Origin: Aeromonas caviae
GTDB lineage: Bacteria; Pseudomonadota; Gammaproteobacteria; Enterobacterales; Aeromonadaceae
Reading direction: 5' to 3'
NCBI RefSeq assembly: GCF_000819785.1
Contig: NZ_CDBK01000005.1
Coordinates: 1 to 42,009 of the forward strand
Length of the DNA: 42,009 nt
Position numbers and translations under genes: made by a program. The stretch's first letter is position 1. Each line of letters opens with the position of its first letter. Shown piece by piece: positions 1-8,578 of this stretch. The notes under the pieces are model-generated. The model saw only the letters and a program-made list of their open reading frames with translations, had not been told where the DNA came from and made no database searches.

Positions 1-51
1 TGAATACCATCTCCATACACGCAGATCAGCAAAGATCAGGCCGTACAACAT

Positions 52-552
52 GTGGCCAAGGTGGCAAATGAAACATCTGTCACAACCAAATCCTCCGCCA
101 TCAAAGGAGAGGAGATGTTGACCACCGTCGTCTCCACTTCGGACAATATTGTCAGGCAGATGGAACATGCCAGCACCTTGATGAGCAAGCTCCACGCTCA
201 ATCCCAGAATATCACCGCCATCGTATCCACCATCAGCAGCATTGCAGACCAGACCAACCTGCTCGCGCTCAATGCCGCCATCGAAGCGGCGAGAGCCGGC
301 GAACAAGGCAGAGGCTTTGCCGTCGTGGCCGATGAAGTTCGTCAACTGGCGGCAAGAACCTCCCTATCGACCAACGAAATAGCCAATGTCGTCAGCCAGA
401 ATCAGCAGCTCACCAGGCAGGTCAGCGAGCAGATCCAGTCCGCGGCAGACGGTGCCATCCACGGGCAAAAGCAGATCGATGACGTTGCAAAAGTGATGGA
501 GGAGATAAGACACGGAGCAGAAGAGGTGTCGACCATCATCTCGGAACTCTAG
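52..552 (+). CDS. Methyl-accepting chemotaxis protein, C-terminal signalling part
   Basis: This is the cytoplasmic signalling domain of a chemoreceptor, which would control the CheA kinase through CheW. The highly conserved hairpin tip ([20 protein letters not shown] then [15 protein letters not shown]) is at residues 66-100, and the end resembles the natural C-terminus of PAS-type receptors. No sensor, membrane or HAMP region is present. The frame is closed by a TGA at bases 1-3, and the only start is a GTG at 52 with no clear ribosome site. Bases 3-40 in another frame read [10 protein letters not shown], which would fit just upstream, so a one-base frameshift near base 38 is possible. It is therefore probably the 3' end of a longer, perhaps broken, receptor gene of the chromosomal flank. 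It points towards the left end of the mobile element. Confidence 0.75.
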   Translation: MAKVANETSVTTKSSAIKGEEMLTTVVSTSDNIVRQMEHASTLMSKLHAQSQNITAIVSTISSIADQTNLLALNAAIEAARAGEQGRGFAVVADEVRQLAARTSLSTNEIANVVSQNQQLTRQVSEQIQSAADGAIHGQKQIDDVAKVMEEIRHGAEEVSTIISEL

Positions 553-573
553 ATAAATCAGGGAAGCACTCAG

Positions 574-600
574 GAGCCTGCCATCGAGCAGGCTCTTTGA
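574..600 (+). terminator. Terminator after the chemoreceptor gene
   Basis: An 8-bp perfect stem (GAGCCTGC at 574-581 and GCAGGCTC at 588-595) has a 6-nt loop and a short T run, and lies 22 bp after the stop codon. Confidence 0.7.
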
Positions 601-694
601 TGTTCACACCAGGGGTCGCAGCTTGGCACGTGCAGATTCAAGAGATGAACCGGCTCTTCAGGTCGCTGCCATTCTGGCAGTCAATTGACTAGAA

Positions 695-723
695 ACAAAA
701 AGGCCACTATTGCTAGTGGCCTT
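695..723 (-). terminator. Displaced native terminator of the tRNA operon
   Basis: A 10-bp perfect inverted repeat (700-709 with 714-723, loop 4 nt) is followed on the minus strand by TTTTTGTTTC. It lies 13 bp beyond the left att copy in the direction in which the tRNA genes are read. Before integration it would have followed tRNA-Leu directly. It is now 33 kb away from the tRNA genes. Confidence 0.75.
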
Positions 724-735
724 AGTAACTCTTTG

Positions 736-799
736 ATTTTAATGGTGCCCGAGGCCGGAATCGAACCGGCACGACGCGAACGTCGAGGGATTTTAAATC
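736..799. repeat. Left attachment site (attL): 64-bp direct repeat with 3' tRNA-Leu fragment
   Basis: The 64 bases are identical to 33828-33891. Bases 743-799 are the 3' part of tRNA-Leu (CCA end, acceptor strand, T arm, variable arm and part of the anticodon arm), read on the minus strand. Identity stops inside the anticodon arm, and the sequence beyond it no longer encodes a tRNA. This is the expected scar of site-specific integration into a tRNA 3' end. Confidence 0.95.
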
Positions 800-1006
800 A
801 AAGAGATTCGTTTGCATCTTATTGCATGAAATAGCAAGCAGATGGAGCGAGTAACACCGCAAGTTCGCAACAAATCGCACCCCGTCATAGAACATCGCAT
901 ACCGCTTATCACAGAATTCGCAAAGATACGCCGCCGTGTTGGTCTTGCCCCCGATCTGATAATCTCTGAGCCTTCGCATTTGCAATCGTTTCAGTCGGAG
1001 TCCCCC

Positions 1007-2026
1007 ATGGCAGCCTATTCCCCTCCCTTCACCCTGACCCACGCCATGTTGAGCAGGGTGGCGGAGATCGCAGAATTGGTGGGGCAATGGCGCTCGACGC
1101 AGAGCTCGCAAGTGCCCATGCTGCGCCGGGAAAACCGGATCCGCACCATCCAGGCATCCCTGGCTATCGAGCACAACACCCTGAGCCTGGATCAAGTCAC
1201 GGCAGTGATCGACGGCAAACCTGTACTGGGATTACCCCGTGAGATCCAAGAGGTGCGCAATGCCTTTGCCGCTTATGAAACAATGTCGGCTTGGGCCCCT
1301 ACCTCTTCTGCAGATTTGCTCAGGGCCCATGGACGTTTGATGCACGGGTTATGCGATGACGCAGGGCAATGGCGTAGCAGTGGCGTCGGCATCTATCGAG
1401 GTGAGCAATTAGTGCATATGGCTCCCCCCGCGACTCAGGTTCCGCGTCTGATGGAACAACTGATGCAATGGTTGGCAGAAACAGAGGCCCATCCCTTGAT
1501 CGCCTCTTGTGCCTTGCACTACGAGTTGGAGTTTATCCACCCCTTTTCCGATGGAAATGGCCGTATGGGACGCTTGTGGCAAACGGTGATCTTGAGCCGT
1601 TGGCAACCAGTGATGGCCTTCCTGCCGGTGGAAGCGATCATCAAAGAGCGCCAAGAGCACTACTACCACCAATTAAGTCAGGCCGACAGGCTGAGTGACT
1701 GCACCGATTTTATTCTGTTTCTGCTAGAGGCGCTGCGAGATGCGTTGGCAGAAGCGATTACCGCACAGCCGACATCTCAGCCCACCCCGCCAGAAAAAGT
1801 GAGGGTAGAAACGCCGGTAGAAATGAAGGTAGAAATGCGGGCAAAAACACCGGATGCAGTGTTGGCGCTCTTAGCGAGCGAGCCTGCCCTGACCCTGACA
1901 CAAGTAGCCGAGCGGATAGGCAGATCGACCAGCACGGTGGAGCGAGCAGCTGCCGCATTGGTTAAAGCGGGGCGATTGCGCTTTGTTGGTCCGCGCAAGG
2001 GGGGGCATTGGGAAGTGTTGTCATAG
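1007..2026 (+). CDS. Fic domain protein with C-terminal winged helix
   Basis: Fic enzymes usually transfer AMP from ATP to protein hydroxyl groups. The catalytic motif HPFSDGNGRMGR is at residues 178-189, with the flap (GVGIYRGEQLVHMAP) ahead of it. An N-terminal inhibitory-helix-like motif, SLAIEHN, is at 51-57, so the enzyme is probably self-inhibited (class II type). A charged, repetitive linker (about 250-283) leads to a winged-helix domain (about 284-336), which suggests DNA binding and autoregulation. The start chosen is the ATG at 1007, with GGAG six bases upstream; the open frame extends 55 codons further without homology. It is the first cargo gene inside attL and has no antitoxin partner beside it. 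Confidence 0.85.
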   Translation: MAAYSPPFTLTHAMLSRVAEIAELVGQWRSTQSSQVPMLRRENRIRTIQASLAIEHNTLSLDQVTAVIDGKPVLGLPREIQEVRNAFAAYETMSAWAPTSSADLLRAHGRLMHGLCDDAGQWRSSGVGIYRGEQLVHMAPPATQVPRLMEQLMQWLAETEAHPLIASCALHYELEFIHPFSDGNGRMGRLWQTVILSRWQPVMAFLPVEAIIKERQEHYYHQLSQADRLSDCTDFILFLLEALRDALAEAITAQPTSQPTPPEKVRVETPVEMKVEMRAKTPDAVLALLASEPALTLTQVAERIGRSTSTVERAAAALVKAGRLRFVGPRKGGHWEVLS

Positions 2027-2143
2027 GACGGCCACCGAGTGTGTTACTACCGCCGCCCAGCTTCCGGGTCGCATCAGTAAACATACAACCAGCCAAGTAA
2101 ACCCAATCGCAACGAACCCCATTTGCGCACAAAGGGGGCGCAG

Positions 2144-2199
2144 TAACTCTCTGTTTTATCTCACTAACACCACAAGGTGTAAGATCTCCATTGGGGATA
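2144..2199 (+). repeat. Module-boundary element, copy 1 of 5
   Basis: TAAC is followed, 28 bases later, by GGTGTAAGATCTCCATTGGG and then GATA. The spacing is identical in all five copies. This copy lies between the Fic gene and the NERD gene. Inverted partial copies of its right block follow at 2226-2236 (ATCCCAATGGA) and 2271-2280 (ACATCCCCAA). Function unknown. Confidence 0.75.
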
Positions 2200-2292
2200 A
2201 TCAGATACTGTGATACTTGCCCCACATCCCAATGGATAGACTCCTATAGGTCAGCTAACCTGACCTCACCACATCCCCAAAAGACGCATGAA

Positions 2293-3201
2293 ATGGAATT
2301 CTCGTCGCTCGCGGTATCTGTTCTGGCAACTACTGGCTTGTTCTTGGGCCCAATATTCTTATCTGTCGGGATCATCTTGTTAATAAGAAAAAGGCTTCGC
2401 TCACATAGGGTCAGCCCGTTGACCGCCGACCTGCTCAGGCCCGCCGGTCACACCCTGCAACAGCAAATCCAGGACCTGCAGATAGACCTCTTTTCCCAAA
2501 TGCTATTCACGCCATTGACCATGATGATGATCGGGTTCTACCTCTTGTTACAGAGCTACATCGATAAGAGGGCTATGAGCACGACTGTGATGCTGATTTC
2601 CGGGATCGTGATGCTGGGTATCTTTATCTATGGCACAACCAAAACTTACAAAATGGCCAACAAGGTTCAACACCTCAAGCTGGGTTACTCCTGTGAACTG
2701 GCAGTGGGTCAGGAGCTGGACCAAATCGTTAGGCCCCAACAGCACCCCTATAGGGTTTACCACGATATCCCGTTTGATGGATTCAACATCGACCATTTGA
2801 TCATCTGCCCTAACGGGGTCTTTGTCATCGAGACTAAGGGTCGCTCCAAACCCATCAACAATGGAGAAAAACAGTTCAAGGTTCGGGTCGAAAATGATGC
2901 GCTTCACTTCCCAAACCATGTTGAAAAAGCGCCGCTCGAACAGGTCCGCCGTAACGTCACCACTGTGCGTAACTGGCTCAACAGTGCAACTGGGACCGAA
3001 GTCCCGGTAGGTGGCGTTCTGGTTCTACCTGGCTGGTTTGTGGATTTACGCCAGAAGATCACCTTCCCCTACATCGTCAGTGCCGCTGCACTCCCCAAGC
3101 AACTCCCCCAATTTAGGGCTGGCTCACTTGAACTGGCCCAGATCCAGGCCATCGCGCACCAGGTAGAGCAAAAAGTACGGGACGTTGCCAAGGCTGGCTA
3201 A
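2293..3201 (+). CDS. Membrane protein with NERD (nuclease-related) domain
   Basis: The protein has 302 residues. Three hydrophobic segments (about 5-30, 72-90 and 97-115) precede a cytoplasmic NERD domain at about 130-250. This domain shows the family pattern: GYSCELAVGQEL, NIDHL (D167) and FVIETKGR (E180, K182). NERD is a distant relative of the PD-(D/E)xK nucleases and occurs in DNA-processing and defence proteins; its substrate is unknown. The start at ATG 2293 is chosen because the first membrane helix begins right after it; the frame is open from 2191. The boundary element and its inverted partial copies lie directly upstream and may carry its promoter. Confidence 0.8.
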   Translation: MEFSSLAVSVLATTGLFLGPIFLSVGIILLIRKRLRSHRVSPLTADLLRPAGHTLQQQIQDLQIDLFSQMLFTPLTMMMIGFYLLLQSYIDKRAMSTTVMLISGIVMLGIFIYGTTKTYKMANKVQHLKLGYSCELAVGQELDQIVRPQQHPYRVYHDIPFDGFNIDHLIICPNGVFVIETKGRSKPINNGEKQFKVRVENDALHFPNHVEKAPLEQVRRNVTTVRNWLNSATGTEVPVGGVLVLPGWFVDLRQKITFPYIVSAAALPKQLPQFRAGSLELAQIQAIAHQVEQKVRDVAKAG

Positions 3202-3397
3202 GAGATCTTCATTGCCAACTGATATTCCATCAGTCAGCAAGTCTATCCCGCCATCCTTGAATGCCCCTCAGTTTGAGGCTCTTGGGGTATAGAGGAATAC
3301 AGGGGGATTCGCAGCGATGAAATTGAAGTCACCCATTGCAGGCAAAAAGCCAGCGGCGCTATTGTACTAATTCTTTTTTGCACAAGGAGTGTGCTCG

Positions 3398-4897
3398 ATG
3401 TCTATCTCGCCCATGGATCTCGCAACTTATTACGGTGTCGATGACATTCCTGCTGCCCTATCGATAGGCGATAACCTCCATAGTTTGCTCGTAGCCATAT
3501 TCAGGAATGAGCCTCTGACTTCGCCCCGCTACGACATTCTAGCCAGCTACGATCTCAACGCCTTGAGGGGTTTTATCAACGGCGATATGACTCTCCCTGA
3601 GTTCAGACGCCAATCTGCGGTAGAACAAGAGCTGCGCCGTTCTAAATCTCTTTACTATAAGGGCCGAAAGATTGTGCATCGCTACCAACCTTCAATCACG
3701 AAGCCCTTGGCTGCTCAGCAAGACGACAAACCTAATATAGAGAAGACTAGTCAAAATCCCACTTGGGATTACCTGCAGAAATTCCGGATCAAAAATGGTC
3801 TGGCCGATGGCCAGAATTCTGTGTCCCTCCCCCCGCATGAACTGGCCAAACAATTCTGGGTGGATGATATCACCAGTGCGATCACGGGCGGTGCCAGGTT
3901 GCACAGCCTCCTTGTCGCTGCCGGACAAGGCGCGACGATATCAGCAGCAAACAGACAATTTCTCTTGAACAGGGGGTTGAATGCCTTGCTGCGCTTCTTG
4001 ACCGGTGAGCTATCCCAAGAGCAGTTCGACAAAAACGGGAAAGCGGAACAGGAGCAACGAAACGAGCTTGCACAACAGAAACAACGCGAGATCGCCGTTC
4101 AGAAGGCTGTAGATGAAGAACGTTATAAAGCCGAGCAGAAAGCCCGAAGTGTGCGACTTGAGGCTGAGCGGATTCAGCGTGAGAGTGACCCCAAGTACAT
4201 CGCACGGATGAAGAACCAAGCACTCAGGGAGAAGTATGGTGTAACTGGATATGTCGAATCACATCACCTCAAACAGCTCATGGCAATCCTTCTCAAGCTG
4301 GATGCAGGTACACGGCTACTGGAGACTGAAACCATCTGGCTCAAGAGCAATGGCCGTGAGTTCGAGACAAAAGAGATTCTGCATACCTACAACCGACTCG
4401 AAGCGGATCACTGGCTAGCGGAGTACCGCAACAGCAAGAACCCATGGAGTGCAGTCAATGCCAGCGGACACTTGCGTAAATGCGCAGCATCGAATGAGGC
4501 GATTGCGCTGCTGAGTGCCATCCCAGCCAAGAGGCAGGGTCAGCCAAAGCTGAAATCCGCCATTCTCACCACGCATGGTGGTGCGATGCGTGACCGTGGC
4601 GAACATACTGCAGCATTGAACATGGGCGCTGAAGCTCACCGCCTTCAACCCAACAACTTTCGCCCCTGCACACTACTTGGTGCAGTCTGTATCGAGCTTG
4701 GCAACATTAGTGAGGGACATGAGTGGTATTGCAAGGCGGAAGCCAGAGGCGCTGGCCGTGACAGCATTATGTCGGATGTCAGGTCGCTTCTTACCCGGAT
4801 GACAGCCGATAAGCGTGAAGCAGTTATCGCAGAGCTGTTGCGCATTCATCCCGAACAGTATCGATGGCTAACTAAGTGGCGTCAGGCCAAGGCGTAA
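3398..4897 (+). CDS. Hypothetical protein with duplicated N-terminal domain and coiled coil
   Basis: The family is not recognised. ATG 3398 is preceded by AAGGAG at a normal distance, whereas an in-frame GTG at 3389 overlaps that site. Two related copies of a ~60-residue unit are visible. The first reads DLATYYGVDDIPAALSIGD then LHSLLVA then LNALRGFINGD; the second reads ELAKQFWVDDITSAITGGA then LHSLLVA then LNALLRFLTGE. A highly charged coiled coil (about 215-275) and a helical C-terminal half follow. The segment with AALNMGAEAHRLQPNNFRPC looks like a tetratricopeptide repeat. The architecture suggests a protein-protein interaction role. It is soluble, with no signal peptide. Confidence 0.75.
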   Translation: MSISPMDLATYYGVDDIPAALSIGDNLHSLLVAIFRNEPLTSPRYDILASYDLNALRGFINGDMTLPEFRRQSAVEQELRRSKSLYYKGRKIVHRYQPSITKPLAAQQDDKPNIEKTSQNPTWDYLQKFRIKNGLADGQNSVSLPPHELAKQFWVDDITSAITGGARLHSLLVAAGQGATISAANRQFLLNRGLNALLRFLTGELSQEQFDKNGKAEQEQRNELAQQKQREIAVQKAVDEERYKAEQKARSVRLEAERIQRESDPKYIARMKNQALREKYGVTGYVESHHLKQLMAILLKLDAGTRLLETETIWLKSNGREFETKEILHTYNRLEADHWLAEYRNSKNPWSAVNASGHLRKCAASNEAIALLSAIPAKRQGQPKLKSAILTTHGGAMRDRGEHTAALNMGAEAHRLQPNNFRPCTLLGAVCIELGNISEGHEWYCKAEARGAGRDSIMSDVRSLLTRMTADKREAVIAELLRIHPEQYRWLTKWRQAKA

Positions 4898-5013
4898 CTG
4901 ACATTATTGCTAGCAAACCGAGAGTGAATCGCAACCCGTTACAGCTGGGAAGTGTCTACATCACTGGTGGCGATTCACCCCACATCAACCAACTCTCTAC
5001 ATGAGGAGTCACC

Positions 5014-5589
5014 ATGCCACATAAAACCCCGCTGCTCTCTGCTTTGACCTGTGCCGTCAGTCTCATTGCCTCACCCGCCATTGCCGCAAATACGGGCTTT
5101 AAAACCCTGACTGTCGGCCTACCCATCACCACGCTCCAAGCGGTCAACGATGGTCTGATACGCTACGACTGGCGCAGTGACATTGATGAAGAATTTCGCG
5201 GCAAACCCAAGGCAGGCGAGGGATTCTTAGGACGACCAACTACGGGTGAGTATTACTATGCAGTCTACCAACATAAAGTGTTCTCCTTCGGCGGTACCCA
5301 GGCATCGTACCAAGACGACTCCGTTGCTTCTGTCAGACAGGCTAAGGCAGACTTTGAGGAATTAGTCAGTCAGGCGACCAATACCTTGAAAGTCAAGCCA
5401 GTGATCATCCGCACAGTGAAGGATAAATCGGTACCGTTTTTTGAATGTGTAACCGACAGCATGTGTGGTAATTACAGCGCAACCTACACCATTGGTGCCA
5501 ACGAGGTCTCGATCAAATTGATGCAAGACCGTGATGCAGAGAACGGTGGCCGCCAGCTCAACGCGGGAATGCGCGAGATCCTTAAGTAA
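5014..5589 (+). CDS. Secreted hypothetical protein
   Basis: A clear signal peptide ends in SPAIAA, with cleavage near residue 24. It is followed by a mature protein of about 167 residues with two cysteines (FFECVTDSMCGNY) that could form a disulphide in the periplasm. GAGGAG lies eight bases before ATG 5014. The family is not recognised. An IS relic begins 12 bp after the stop codon, so any downstream partner may have been lost. Confidence 0.7.
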   Translation: MPHKTPLLSALTCAVSLIASPAIAANTGFKTLTVGLPITTLQAVNDGLIRYDWRSDIDEEFRGKPKAGEGFLGRPTTGEYYYAVYQHKVFSFGGTQASYQDDSVASVRQAKADFEELVSQATNTLKVKPVIIRTVKDKSVPFFECVTDSMCGNYSATYTIGANEVSIKLMQDRDAENGGRQLNAGMREILK

Positions 5590-5600
5590 AATGCTGCTTC

Positions 5601-5746
5601 TGAATCGCCCCGGCTTCGCTAGACACTTTTGAGCCGTTCGGAATATTGCTTCTCACACTCTTCTGGCGGATCCACACCAACACAATGATGGGATACCGCC
5701 AGCAGAAGCCGAAAAGCGGCTTAACTATGTGTCCGGATTTAGTTGA
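5601..5746 (+). pseudogene. IS3-family insertion sequence relic
   Basis: Bases 5601-5635 (starting TGAATCGCCCCGG) look like an IS3-family left end. From 5669 a frame reads DPHQHNDGIPPAEAEKRL then NYVSGFS and stops at 5744-5746. It resembles the C-terminus of IS3-family OrfB transposases. Almost the whole transposase is deleted and no right inverted repeat is seen. Confidence 0.45.
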
Positions 5747-5784
5747 CCACTACAAAATGACTTTGAAAGTTATCATTGCGATAC

Positions 5785-7518
5785 CTAGGCTGCATTTCGT
5801 TTTCGTTGAGATTCATTGCTTAACGCCGCCTGTAATTGTTTCTGAAGCGCGGCCACGTTGACCTGAACCTCTCGCATTGTGCGCTTTGGCTCGGCGCAAT
5901 GATACAGACATAACAGCGCCAGGGAGCCAACCAGGGGGATAATCACATAACAATGCTGGAGCAGAACGGCGTTAACCGGGTAGACGAACTCCTGTAACCG
6001 GATGATGAACTCCAACCCCAGCGAAAATGCTCTGCCGCTATTGAGGGTAGTTGCCGCGGAGAAGGTCTGATATGCCTTGGCTTCGACCAGGGGATTAGCT
6101 GCATAATACAGAGCCGACACCCCCGTTGAGACCAGGGCTATAGCTGCGGTCATGGCTTTCAAGGTGCGAGCCTTGCTCTGCTCATCGAGCAAACTGCGGA
6201 AGATCAAGGTGGTGAGCTTCATCATGTGGCCAAACCCCCCGAGCAGCGACAACAGCAGGGCCAGCGGAACAACTACCAGGGTCTTGACCGCGGAATCGGC
6301 CTTCTCAGCCAGCGGTCCCGGCCCCACGAATCGAGCGGTGGACGAATCCACCTGCGCTTGTAGCCTGGCGATGATGCTGTTTGCTATTGGGCGGTACACC
6401 TGGCGCTCGATGTCAGCAAACTCCGTCACAAGCGGGATCCGCCTAATTCCGTCTACTCCCAGCTGCTCGCGCACCGCGGCCTGTACCGGTTTGAGCAGCA
6501 TGAACGATTCGATTGTCACGTAGCGACTGGGATTGCTGATCCCCATCGAGTCGCCCAGAGCCTTCCAGGTGTCACGATAGGCTTTCTGCCGCACCACAGC
6601 CTCGAAAGTCTTGCGATCGGTAGGGCGCCAGTTATTCGGCACTGGCACCCCAGCCTCGCGCACCTTTTGACGTACCTGGGCAAATTTAGAGGACGGGACC
6701 TGGTAAGGGCGGGCGTGTTTGGTGAACAGGTTAGTAAACCCCGCACGTTTTAGCTGGAACAGATAGTCATCCCAAGCGTCTGTGGCTGCTTGCTTCAATG
6801 CCTCCGGGCTAGTCCTTACAACGGCCTTGTTATAGGCGCGGGTATATTCCATATAGCGTTCTTCCACCCCCCGAACGATCTGGGGCCAAGTGTCATTGTT
6901 GAACTGGGCTGGAGACCCCAGGCATTTGGTCCGATCATCGAGGGCGTCGCAGGGCTTGGTCACGCTGATGGAGATCGCCTTTTTCAGCAGCAGGGTCATC
7001 TCGTCCTGGACATTGGGGTAGTTGAACGCCAATGCCGGGAAGATGGCAACGAATGCCATTACGGATGACTTGTGCTCCAGCACCTCCGGGGTATGGATGC
7101 TGCGTAAGTTCAGGGTGCCATTCGAGAGGCTACGGCCCGCCAGGGTCAGCAAAAAGGCGCCTTTTCTCGCTTCAGCGGTAGCAAACTCGGTCTGAATCCG
7201 ATGGTCGATGAACGCGTCCTGCGCTTTATGGTTCAGACCCGTGAACAAGAGTACCAGCCCGAACGACCAAAGGATCCGACGGGAGGGTCGTATGTGCTGT
7301 TTGTCGATGAACATCCCGATGAACAGCAGCGAGATGGCCACCCCCGTCAGCAGCCGCCCGACGTTTTCGAGCTGGTTGATCTCATCCAGGGTTGCCTCCC
7401 GGCTGCATAGCTCCAGCAGGCTTGCACTGAACGCCAATTCGCACAACAGATAGAGCAGGGTGAGCCAAAACAGTTTTGTGCCAAGCAGCGCCTTAAAGCG
7501 CCATGTTATTGCTCCCAT
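5785..7518 (-). CDS. Multi-pass membrane protein, hypothetical
   Basis: The protein has 577 residues. Hydrophobic helices lie near residues 13-32, 55-70, 82-97 and 153-167, with further ones at about 415-435, 455-475 and 525-550. They enclose a large hydrophilic central region (about 175-410), rich in charged residues, that should lie on one side of the inner membrane. No catalytic motif is recognised. The gene overlaps the end of the upstream lipoprotein gene by 13 bp, so the two are probably translationally coupled and act together in the envelope. The product may be a large inner-membrane partner of that lipoprotein, but nothing in the sequence gives a function. Confidence 0.75.
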   Translation of the reverse strand: MGAITWRFKALLGTKLFWLTLLYLLCELAFSASLLELCSREATLDEINQLENVGRLLTGVAISLLFIGMFIDKQHIRPSRRILWSFGLVLLFTGLNHKAQDAFIDHRIQTEFATAEARKGAFLLTLAGRSLSNGTLNLRSIHTPEVLEHKSSVMAFVAIFPALAFNYPNVQDEMTLLLKKAISISVTKPCDALDDRTKCLGSPAQFNNDTWPQIVRGVEERYMEYTRAYNKAVVRTSPEALKQAATDAWDDYLFQLKRAGFTNLFTKHARPYQVPSSKFAQVRQKVREAGVPVPNNWRPTDRKTFEAVVRQKAYRDTWKALGDSMGISNPSRYVTIESFMLLKPVQAAVREQLGVDGIRRIPLVTEFADIERQVYRPIANSIIARLQAQVDSSTARFVGPGPLAEKADSAVKTLVVVPLALLLSLLGGFGHMMKLTTLIFRSLLDEQSKARTLKAMTAAIALVSTGVSALYYAANPLVEAKAYQTFSAATTLNSGRAFSLGLEFIIRLQEFVYPVNAVLLQHCYVIIPLVGSLALLCLYHCAEPKRTMREVQVNVAALQKQLQAALSNESQRKRNAA

Positions 7519-8255
7519 GTCACCACTTCCTGGGTGGTCTGGCTGGAGACCTTCTTAATCTCAATGGTGCCAGGCTGATAGGTTGCCTGGCGAATGACCG
7601 CAGGGGTGCTGGTGGCCGGTCTGGTCTTGGCTGCCGGGGTGCGTTTGCGTGATGCCGTTGCCGTCTGCTTGGGACGCGCTGGCGAGCTCTGGCGAGCTGT
7701 CTTTGTTTCGGTAGGGGTTGCCACTGGCCGCTGGTATCGGTATTCAGCAAATTTGGCCTGGCGCACGTCGAATGCGTAAAGCGAGTCGCTTTTCCCTGCA
7801 GGGTCTTCAAACATGATGTATTGCCCATTACGGGTTACGGTGTTCTTGGTGTACGGCTGGCATCCTGGGAACGGGTGGATTACGGTTTGGCGGTCGTCGT
7901 ACCACACAGCCCATTGCGCTGTGGGGCAGTTGGCGCTGGTCCCGCGCACGACGACAAGCCCCGTCCGTGCAGATGTGTCGATAAAGTTTTCGAGCGAGCT
8001 GAATCCGGTCATCCCCCGGATGAGATCGCCGATGGTCATGTACGCCGTGGTGATGTCATAGGTGCCATCTAATCTGTTGCGACGAACCTTCCCGAGGTAG
8101 GGGCGATCCCCACTGAGAGCGAACGACCCTACGGACTCATAACTCGCGAAACTGGCCAGCGGCCCAACGATAGGTATTACGGCGTTGCCTTGTGTCGAGC
8201 ACCCGGTCATTAAGAGACCGGTGACGACGATGGCGGGTAACGTTGCTTTCTTCAC
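7506..8255 (-). CDS. Lipoprotein, hypothetical
   Basis: It starts at a GTG (8255) with AGGGAG seven bases upstream. The signal sequence ends in the lipobox LMTGC, so residue 19 would be lipidated. The mature part has a globular segment (about 25-165) followed by a Pro/Thr/Ala/Lys-rich low-complexity tail (about 175-230). This composition is typical of a periplasmic linker. The gene heads a two-gene unit with the membrane protein, whose ATG lies within its last codons. The family is not recognised. Confidence 0.75.
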   Translation of the reverse strand: MKKATLPAIVVTGLLMTGCSTQGNAVIPIVGPLASFASYESVGSFALSGDRPYLGKVRRNRLDGTYDITTAYMTIGDLIRGMTGFSSLENFIDTSARTGLVVVRGTSANCPTAQWAVWYDDRQTVIHPFPGCQPYTKNTVTRNGQYIMFEDPAGKSDSLYAFDVRQAKFAEYRYQRPVATPTETKTARQSSPARPKQTATASRKRTPAAKTRPATSTPAVIRQATYQPGTIEIKKVSSQTTQEVVTWEQ

Positions 8256-8323
8256 TACTCACTCCCTTCAGTGCTGCTCCAGGAGCAACAACAACCTATC
8301 CAAGCCCACCAAGAAAAAATGGC

Positions 8324-8358
8324 TGAATCACCCCAAGTTCACTAAACACTTTTCAGCC
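8324..8358. repeat. IS3-family-like end, solo copy
   Basis: The 35 bases beginning TGAATCACCCCAAG match the IS end at 5601-5635 at 28 of 35 positions in the same orientation. No transposase reading is attached. This suggests a second, more decayed relic upstream of the lipoprotein gene. Confidence 0.4.
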
Positions 8359-8482
8359 TTACCATGAAGCGATGACTGGAGGGTTATGGCCCTGATTCAC
8401 TCCTGAGTGAACTTCAATTACCCAAGGCGAGAAATGCACTATCCGACGCAAACCATGAGCAATGTGCATTTCTTATGGTGCG

Positions 8483-8538
8483 TAACCATTTGATTTATAT
8501 GCAAATCATCGATAGGTGTAACAACACTATTGGGGATA
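8483..8538 (+). repeat. Module-boundary element, copy 2 of 5
   Basis: The two blocks are TAACCATTTGATT and GGTGTAACAACACTATTGGG then GATA, at the fixed spacing. The copy sits in the 323-bp gap between the lipoprotein promoter region and the 3' end of the helicase gene. An imperfect hairpin (GGGGATATAC with GTATATACCCC) follows it. Confidence 0.75.
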
Positions 8539-8578
8539 TACACATAACCCTGTATATACCCCCACCAGAGAATTTCAT

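Noticed and set aside
722..1195. Minus-strand frame of 157 aa through attL
   Set aside because: It runs through the tRNA fragment and antisense to the Fic gene; a similar frame occurs at the right att copy only because the tRNA sequence is repeated.
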